Assembly: GCF_910592395.1 (NCBI RefSeq)
Contig: NC_088321.1
Location: 1,240,001-1,304,000 of the forward strand
Length of the DNA stretch: 64,000 nt
DNA from: Lineus longissimus
Lineage: Eukaryota > Nemertea > Pilidiophora > Heteronemertea > Lineidae
Reading direction: 5' to 3'
Made by a program: the position numbers and the translations under genes. Shown one piece after another: positions 56,601-64,000 of this stretch. Every line of letters starts with the position of its first letter. Positions within the stretch are counted from its first letter, which is position 1. Below the pieces are notes generated by a model. That model saw only the letters and a list, made by a program, of their open reading frames with translations, did no database searches and was not told where the DNA came from.

Positions 56601-59600
56601 AACTGACGGCTCCGAAGTTCGGCATCCATTTTATTTATAATGTTTTTGATTTTAATGAGCAGCAGCCGGATCTGTGGAACTATGATATCTCGCAGTGCTA
56701 TACCTATTTGGACAGACGCCACTTCCAGTTCGCACTGCCTGGTAAGTTCGTTCTCTTTAGCGTCTACTCTACACTTGGAGGTGTGATTCTCCAGGGTCCA
56801 GTGAGTATCTTCCAAGGCGGAATCAGCGTTTAGGTCGGAGTTGTATAGGATTTACGTTGTCACTTGTCACGTTTCATTAGTCAAAGGTTAACTGAATCAG
56901 GCTTGAAAACACGACGAGAGAGCCAAAAGTGACATAGTGAATCGTACATGTAGCTAGCACTTCGGAAACGACTTGTTCGTTCTTCACGCGAAGATTGGCA
57001 CGTTACATGTGAAAACGTCGTGAACTCTATATGATCGCGGGCTCATGTGTGTATAGTACCCCCAGGTATATGGCACGCCTTAACCCGCCGGCCATGAGGG
57101 AATTCCCCAGCATCGGAAATGGCCCAGTGGTTGGCGCGTTGGCCCCAGAGTGGAAGTTAAGCATCGTTGAGCGCGGTCAACCTTTGGATCGGTGACCGGC
57201 GCGTACAATACAATGTGTCACGGTCATGATGGCTACAGACGCCAGGAGGATTGGGTTTATTGGCTTCATGACTCCGTCCTTAACCGGATTTAGAGGTCAT
57301 CGTGAGCTACTCATGTTTTTTACTTGTCTGGGTCTTTTGCTAATTTTCTTTCCCACTGATATCTGATTTCAGGTAACTTCAAAGGAATTGTTGATGTCAA
57401 CAAGAAATTGTTTCGTTACTTCGTCCTTCTGTCCGTCACTGCTACAGCCCATGTCTCCGTCCTCAGGGTCAACAATATCCAGGTAGGTTGTGACTTTGTC
57501 TTAGGTTGTGACTTTGTCTCTGGGTGTGACCTCATCTTTGGTTGTGATTTAGTCTTCAGTTGCGAATCAGTCTTAGATTTTGGCCTTAGTCGTGAATTTG
57601 TCCATCTAGCCACCTGTCCCCCAGCCAACACAACTTCGCCTTCTTAGCTGCAAGCATCAGGCTGTCGCAGCAGGCGGACTTTGGAAAGTATGGAGATGTT
57701 TTTTAAAAGTCGATAAAACTTTGAAAACAGTACTAGTCTATAAAAAAAATCAGACACTTTTCGAAAGTTGCCATGACAAATCATCCAATATACATGTTTC
57801 ATTATATCAAATGAAAAAGTTCGTATAACTTTTTGTCACTGTTCCAGGTCGATTTTGACGAAAATGATATCTTGGTGACCTTTACCCTTTTGGACAGAGC
57901 ACCAATTTCTGGTGATGTGCCGATGGTCGTCCAAGAAGTCCCCCTAGATACCGCCAGCAAACTCATCACGGACAACATCAATGCCGGTACCTTCAAAGTC
58001 AACATGTTCGTGGACACAAACCAAGATGTAAGCAGTTCGTTGCTACGGAACAGTGCACGTTGCTAAGGAAAACCGGTTGCTATGAAAACAATGGTTGCTA
58101 AGTTCATCATTGGTTGCTAAAAAACACTAGATATAGCCAGCAAACTGATCGCAAATAACACGCACTCAACTTCAAAGTATACATGTTTCAGGAGGCCGAA
58201 CAAGGCATTGCTATGGTAATGTACATGTTGCTATGGAAACTTATCAGTCACAATGAGAGTTTGAATATCTTGTTAACATCAAAATGAACCTAGCTGCTCC
58301 AGAAATAACTCGGTTGCTAATGGCAACAACCATGGTTGCTGCGGAAAGAATTTGGTAACAACATGCCATTCTATTTTTAGCCCGTCACCTTGACCGCTAA
58401 GCCATATTCAGTGAAGGAAGTCATCAGAGAGGTGGTGACGGGAGCATCGACTGGATATTCTGTTGGTAAGTGGCGACACCTATCAGGTTTTAAAAACTAA
58501 TCGTCCATATATCTGACGGACTTTTTAAAAATGTCTTCAGGAGAAGAAAACCCAGAGTAATCGGGACTAGAAATACGGATTACAATTTCGTTCGATTGTC
58601 AGACTAACTTTATATCAAGAGATGATGCATAAGAAATTCCCCCTCTTGAACTCTTCAAACTGGAGGTGGAAATACTCTTGTTTTGCCGATGTAAGACCGC
58701 TTCAGAATCGACACTAAGGTCAAGCTGAAACATGACGTCATGACCTATAGCTAAATTGGTTTTGCCAACTCACTCTCGATCCAAATTGAACACGTCTATT
58801 ACATCGAACGACCAGAATGACATCTTAGATCGGCGAAATTAGAGTTTTATGTACAGACAAGCTATGTACGATGCATGCACGTGAAAGTTCCTCTTGTATA
58901 TTGTAGGTGGCGCCCTTGTTTCACATATACCTCGTTCTGTAACTTGTTTTTAGTTTCCTGTGATATCTTTCCTTTTATCTCAAAACATCAAAATAAACCC
59001 TCCCTCTATCGGTCGGAAAAGGTCTGAGATAATCAGTTGGAGCGTGCGCATGCGCGAGAAAGTGCACGTGCATATGGATGTCTTTCGACTATCAAAATTC
59101 GATTTCATTTTAGCAAAAAATGAAAAGGGAAAAACCAGAAGTGAAAAAATAACGAACTGAAAATTGTGTCAGGTCTTTTCCAAATATGGCGGCCATGTTT
59201 GATTAGCGTCCATGGCAACCGCATCCAACTGATATCTCGTATCTTTTCCTCCACAGCTTCTCTGAGCATTCTCGCAATTTGTACACTTCTCGCGGGACTT
59301 GGAGGAGGATCGGCTGCCGCCTATTTCTTCTTTAAATAGTACGTAACCATGGCAACATCATAGCAGGATATATGGGACTTATGTGACGCTATGTGTTCCT
59401 GTTCTACGCCGTAGTTTAAATAGAAAAACACTATACCTGGCAAGCCCTTGAAGTGAACGTTCAATCTCCAAGCAGATCTAAGGATAATTTCCCCTCCGCC
59501 AGTACTGACTTCCATTACACCGTGAGGTCCCGGATGTGGCACAGGCACGTGATGATATCTGAATAACAGACAAGGGGATCGATCAGTCACTACAAAACAC

Positions 59601-60574
59601 ACACAAAACTATGAACATAAAAGAGTGATATGTGCATTACTTTCGATTGTGTAAATGTATATCAATTTGGGGCTGAGTGCTATAATTCTGGTATCTTCAA
59701 GCACCTGTGATCGACCCCACGAATAATACAGCAGCGGGTCCAAAATGGCGGCCTTCGTTGGCAGTCATGTAACGACGCAATCTCCTCGCCGCGCCATTAG
59801 TAACGGTTGCTTAGTGATACTAACACCGTTTACTTGCGTACATTTGGCCTCTTCCGGTTGGGCCGAGGCAAATGAAGCGGAGTCCTCTCATTGGGAGATA
59901 GGTGATGACGTGCGTAGTTACGTGACTGCGCATGAGTCAAATGAATATTTTGGATACTAAATGATCATGATCTGCGATGAAAATCCTGCCATCCTTTAGA
60001 AGGCTGTCAACTGTGTACATGACTGAATGAGTTCATCTTCTCCATGATAAGTGGCGCCACTGACATTTCAGGACTGGATCCAAGTGTACCTTAATGCCCG
60101 GCACACACGCTGCAATTTTCGTTGCAGGACTTCTGCATGTACGCTCACCTGCAAGTTTTGTTGCGCACAAAAAATTGCAGTCATCAAGTCCGTTCAGAAA
60201 ACATGCAGCCAACGTGACCCCAAAGGATGGAGCCCCGCGTTTACGCTGCAACAATGACTGTCGCAGATATTGCAGTCACCAAAATTGCAGGTGTACTGCG
60301 ATAAAGTTGTTCGCCGGACATCAGAAGACCAAGAACTCATCTAATGTCCGAGTTAGCACGTTTTCGCTTCAGCTAACAAAGCACAGTGAAACTTTCGTTT
60401 CCATCAAGTCACTGTTTTCCGTCTACCATTTCAGGTATCATGGTGGCGGTTGCCTTGGCAATGTTGTTGGTCGGCTTTGCAATAGGTGCCGGCATTTTGT
60501 TTGGCGTCTACAAGATGAGAGGTGGGACCTTCGCGCCAGGAGCATCACTCTTTAAGAACGAGGGCGAGGCCTAA
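53684..60574 (+). CDS. Secreted/type I membrane protein with duplicated LolA-like ectodomain; alternative last exons
   Basis: Exons join in perfect phase: 53684-53789, 54017-54226, 54502-54656, 55019-55106, 55273-55436, 55597-55719, 56082-56187, 56268-56741, 57373-57482, 57848-58027, 58381-58465, then either 59257-59339 (627 aa) or 60435-60574 (646 aa). All have GT-AG borders. Residues 1-19 are a signal peptide (MRQGALITLLSLVLGAQA). Two diverged repeats of ~218 residues follow: IRGIPVHHW at 158 matches IRGVTCDVW at 376, and GYAC at 106 matches GNC at 328. A smaller alpha/beta segment (~480-575, LDTASKLITDNINAGTFKV) precedes the membrane helix. The pattern fits the uncharacterised metazoan proteins annotated with LolA-like domains; I name this from memory and without a search. 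Ligand and role are unknown. Several NxS/T sequons support an extracellular ectodomain. Confidence 0.9.
57122..57200 (+). repeat. 5S rRNA-like pol III promoter relic (SINE-like) in an intron
   Basis: The segment ggaagttaagca at 57151-57162, followed by ttggatcggtgacc at 57184-57197, matches the 5S box A and box C regions with the native 30-base spacing. The preceding bases (ggcccagtggttggcgcg) are not 5S and look tRNA-head-like. A 5S-derived or chimeric SINE fragment is likely; a plain 5S pseudogene is the alternative. Confidence 0.55.
57483..57605 (+). repeat. Degenerate ~18-bp tandem repeat after an exon donor
   Basis: Repeats of the type ggttgtgactttgtctt start directly at the donor of exon 57373-57482. 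Read through from the exon they stay open for about 54 codons (VGCDFVLGCDFVSGCDLIFG and onward) to a stop near 57645. I treat this as intronic. Confidence 0.7.
59257..59339 (+). CDS. Alternative last exon A (transmembrane, almost no tail)
   Basis: Acceptor tcctccacag, phase 1. It encodes ASLSILAICTLLAGLGGGSA and ends AAYFFFK then TAG: one glycine-rich membrane helix and a single-Lys cytoplasmic end. If instead a donor at gtacgt (59337) were used to reach 60435, the join would create TAG, so this exon is terminal either way. Confidence 0.8.
59745..59930. repeat. Small inverted repeat / dispersed element between the alternative exons
   Basis: Arms gcagtcatgtaacgacg (59761-59777) and cgtagttacgtgactgc (59913-59929) are near inverse. 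The interior (cgccattagtaacggttg ... tttacttgcgtac) is related to 18.3 kb. Confidence 0.6.
60092..60306. mobile_element. Decayed MITE-like inverted-repeat element
   Basis: Left end gcccggcacacacgctgcaa and right end ttgcaggtgtactgcg are roughly inverse, and tgcaattttcgttgca is an internal palindrome. No coding frame of note. The assignment rests on a degraded inverted repeat. Confidence 0.45.
60435..60574 (+). CDS. Alternative last exon B (transmembrane plus ~20-residue tail)
   Basis: Acceptor accatttcag, phase 1, so it joins the exon ending at 58465 directly. It encodes GIMVAVALAMLLVGFAIGAG, then ILFGVYK and a tail MRGGTFAPGASLFKNEGEA before TAA. It is followed by AATAAA at 60797-60802. It competes with exon A because both carry the membrane anchor and a stop. 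Confidence 0.85.
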
Positions 60575-60796
60575 GATATATTAGTACCGATTTCAACACC
60601 AGGGGATTTCGAGACAATTCACCAATTGCTATTTGGCAAATTTGTTGGGGGAGGGGGATGGCCATTTGGCAAAGAAGCACACGTCAATTCCAGTATTTGT
60701 ATATAATAGTTCTTGATCTATTCGCCTGAAGAAGTCACTGATCTGTATTTGCAGACGATTTCATATCTGTATACGATACATGTATATGCTTACATT

Positions 60797-60802
60797 AATA
60801 AA
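60797..60802 (+). terminator. Polyadenylation signal for the LolA-like gene (exon B form)
   Basis: AATAAA lies 223 bases after the exon B stop. No equivalent signal is obvious close after exon A. Confidence 0.7.
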
Positions 60803-61971
60803 AACCTACCGGGTACGTATGAAATTTAAGTTTTCTTTTTAGCCATAGAAAGGCCGTGCAAGTGTGTCTCGAACACCAATTCCTCAACTCAGGCGCAGTC
60901 GTATAACTACTTCGGTTTCACCACTGTCCTGAATAGCTTCTTCAGGACCGACTTCGTTCGCATCTGATCTCGCAACTTCACGCACACGTGGGACGGGGTA
61001 GTGAGGACAATGCCATCAGCTCACGAGAAATTGCAAGATCGGACGTAAATAACGCCAGTCTTGAAGAAGCCATAGTGGACAACTGTGGAACTGCTGACAT
61101 TCTTCGGTAATGCGAGTCCAGAGAACAGATTGAGCGTCGCAGTGTTATGCCTCATGTGGGGTGAATATCACCCTTCTCGTTTTCCTGAATTTCTAACCAC
61201 TCGGCTGTTCGTCTAAAAAGTAGTTCTGCCCTGCATCACCGACGCGATAAAGTTCTAATTTAACGTACGTATTCGGATCTGAGGATATTGGGGAACACGA
61301 CCCGATAGTTGAAGTTTTTCACATTAAAGATTCCATAAGTGAAATACTAGTTCTTCTGTTGTTGAGACTTGTTTCACGATTTTTTGTTTCATCGCGCCGC
61401 CTTAGCAGAGATACGATGCTCGAAATCAGTCGATAGAAGGCCAAGTATCTCTAGATTTGAATGTACACATCCGTTAGATACCACCGTATAATAACAAGGT
61501 GGGTCATGGGAGTGCCATTTTCGTAAGGGAAACAGCCGAGGGACTCGGAATTCAGGAATACGAGATGACTCGGAACCTGGAAATGGCACGCATTGCCCGG
61601 AGTTCAGAATTTTGATTCTCCGGGGTATTATGACATGATACTGTTGAGATATCACACAAATAACCTCTCAGAGCGCATCCTCCATTCACAATGACCTAGT
61701 GGAGATCGAGACCACCACGTTTTCTTCTATAGTATCTATAAATATTATGAAATTCGTAAATAAGCAAGATTATTTGTCAGTTTGTCCAAGTGGGTTATCT
61801 AAAAACGAGATAAAACAAAAACCCGAATGTTTCTTCTCCTCTTGAAACAGCCAATTTACATGTTTCTTGATCACAAGGAGCCACTCTGAAGATAACACTG
61901 TCTTTCCGGGCCGTGTTGGTACACGAATTAAAGAGATCTTATCCCGGCGTTCGAATTGTGACCATGTCCTG
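60803..61971. other. No gene seen
   Basis: Non-coding on both strands as far as can be judged. Confidence 0.5.
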
Positions 61972-62202
61972 TTAAAGGGATGCGATAGGCAGCAGCTAGG
62001 TCGGCAAGATATTAGGTTACACGAAGTTGTCAATAGAGGTCTCTCTCATCTCTCAGAACGTGAAAGCTATACTCGCTTGATGTGGAATATATTAGGTGCT
62101 GGATCAAACATGACGCAGAGTCCTTACTGTACATATTAGCGACCTGAAGATGGCCAATTTGCCCCCCCCCGCCCCTCTGCTCCTGCCTATATACCCATTT
62201 AA
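61972..62202. mobile_element. TTAA MITE, copy 4
   Basis: Starts ttaaagggatgcgataggca and ends tgcctatatacccatttaa, TTAA on both sides, in the same orientation as copy 2 and inverted to copy 1. Includes a short C run near 62.16 kb. Confidence 0.78.
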
Positions 62203-64000
62203 GACTAATTTTGTGAATATGTAAATCTCTGTAATGACATCACTGGATCTCATCCAATCAGTATAGCACTGACAATTACGTTGTTTCCATTACAACAGCC
62301 GCACCCAGGCCATGACGGCATTTCTATAAGTCCCCGTGCTAATTTTTGAAGGAGACTTACCCGTCATACAGCCGAAGTACACCGGACATTACGCTGACGT
62401 AAATTTTGGTAACTTTTGGCGAGGCGAATCAAACCTTTTTTTCGGCGGGGGCAGTGCGTCCCTTATGCGGACAAATATGGGAACCTGGTCTTAGAGCACG
62501 AATGAGATAGGTGCCCACGTTTTAAGCACTTTTTAGGAAAAAATGTTAGTGCCAGTAATGCGGGGGGGGGGGTCTAGTTAATATTTTTCTCAGCGAAAAC
62601 ACATTTTGAGAGAAAAAAGTGAAAGCGTTAAATTTCCAAACATTTGTCTCAAGACAACTCACGAGTTAAGGGTTAATTATCAAAATTCACATAATGTTCC
62701 ACAGCGTTCTACCAAATCATCTATACCTGAACGGTTCGAACACTAGATCGAAGTCAGGGGTCATTTGATTTAATGAGGATAATAGGTACTAGTTAGCGAA
62801 ATCTAGGTCACATTCGGCGAAAATCGGACTAAGTGCCGCCGAGAGTCTCTGCACAATGATGGTGCCGCCATTTTGTTTCAGGTGGGAATGATTGCTCTTT
62901 TGTTTTGCCTCGTTTTCGCTAGCATGCTTCAACCATGAAATAAAGTCGTGTTGTACAATTATCATAATCCAGCATGGTACAAAATGTATTTTTGTGCGAA
63001 ATTTGATTATAATTACGAGGAGTAATCGTCAGTGACTGTGGACTATATCACTGGCGTATGGTCATCCGCGCCTGATCACCTACATGTAAATTAGATCACT
63101 CCACCTTGACAGACGACCATCATCGAATACCCCCGATTTCGAAGTGTTTCGAATAAACATGAACTGCATCGGTCGACAAGCCTTGACATGAGATCTGTAA
63201 GCTTAGTAAAGGCAAATATGGCTTTCTTTGTTGAACGACCGCCGCATGTTTATTTAGCAGATATGTGCATCTTTGTTGAATCGCTGCGGATTATACAGAA
63301 ACGATCGCTGCCACGGAATAATATTCGGGGATAGACTAGAAAGAGTTATTCAAAATTCTTATTGTGATTTTGTGGATAGTACGTGACTGATTGAAGGCCA
63401 TCTTCTCAAAGATCTTTCAATGAATTTTGGATCTATTTAGCGATTTCTATCGCGTTTAAAGACTGGATAGCTTTTATATCTCGGAGATGACTATTAAATA
63501 GATAAACATATACTTAAGTGCTTTAATTAATTGTGTGCAAATTGGGATCAAATGATTGATAAAATTGTGTCACATTTTATAAAAAAAACTAACAGGGTCA
63601 AGAGATACGTTTAAGTTCTTCGTCGTGCCATGTCACGTGTCGTTCCACATTTTACAAAAAAGCGCAGAGGAGATAAGATTGTCGAGGACCCACAACACGA
63701 CATTCCAGTCCGTATTTTATAACGACCAGGTGAGATAACGCAGACGATATATCAGAGTTTATCAGGAATGACGTCATAGATAATGGATTAGAGATTATGT
63801 CATTGAATGAAGATAGGACAACTTGACTTCTTGACATAAACTGGCTGTTATTTTCCGTCCTGGACTATATTAGGCGTGTTTGCGTGGCACTGTCTTATAG
63901 CAGGGTCAAAAAGGTAGGACTTACACTTTTTAAGAGAATCAACCTTAATGTTAACCGATTTTGTTTAACTACTAAAGTTGCCATTGTTTTTTTTGTATCT
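62203..64000. other. No supported gene
   Basis: Non-coding to the window end. A short hydrophobic frame after an acceptor-like tttgtttcag at ~62.87 kb was considered and set aside. Confidence 0.45.

Noticed and set aside
62860-62945. Hydrophobic frame VGMIALLFCLVFASMLQP after tttgtttcag, then TGA and AATAAA
   Set aside because: It resembles a third membrane-anchor exon of the LolA-like gene, but its hydrophobic frame needs phase 0 while the upstream junction is phase 1, and it lies beyond that gene's polyadenylation signal.

Overview
This is eukaryotic, intron-containing animal DNA. Split genes with GT-AG introns and phase-compatible exons, AATAAA signals, a U2 snRNA-like sequence in an invertebrate-type spelling, a Tx1/L1-group non-LTR retrotransposon and many MITE-like repeats suggest a marine invertebrate, probably a lophotrochozoan or an invertebrate deuterostome. 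The species cannot be named from the sequence alone. No operon, CRISPR array or prokaryotic structure is present.

Layout. 1-1.55 kb: a ~180-bp satellite that flips orientation part way. 3.5-6.8 kb (+): four or five exons forming the C-terminal part of an unrecognised, Ser/Arg-rich, coiled-coil protein. 9.3-15.5 kb: a full-length non-LTR retrotransposon (ORF1 with zinc knuckle; ORF2 with APE endonuclease, reverse transcriptase and CCHC motif; both open) joined at its 5' side to the first ~50 nt of U2 snRNA and followed by two more short U2 5'-end copies. 16-21 kb: repeats, including a 1-kb foldback element with a 6-bp target duplication. 21.6-22.1 kb (-): last exon of a Tctex1/DYNLT-type dynein light chain. 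23.7-25.8 kb: a 2.07-kb element with 244-bp, ~99% identical terminal inverted repeats built from short palindromes. 26.6-32.6 kb: a foldback element, the second satellite block, several MITEs and a CR1/Jockey-like 3' fragment. 35.0-38.3 kb (+): a two-coding-exon C2H2 zinc-finger gene. 38.5-39.3 kb: a 46-bp minisatellite. 39.3-49.5 kb: mostly non-coding repeats. 50.5-51.5 kb (+): an intronless rhodopsin-like GPCR. 53.7-60.8 kb (+): a well-resolved 11-exon body plus two alternative last exons, encoding a secreted/type I membrane protein with an internally duplicated (LolA-like) ectodomain. 60.8-64 kb: no gene seen apart from one MITE.

The host genes look unrelated (dynein light chain, zinc-finger protein, GPCR, duplicated-ectodomain membrane protein) and no shared pathway is implied. 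The most notable points are the intact retrotransposon fused to U2 with strong hairpins in its 3' UTR, the pair of phase-matched alternative transmembrane exons ending the LolA-like gene, and the long-TIR palindromic element. All exon joins were inferred by eye from splice signals and reading-frame continuity; no searches were run.
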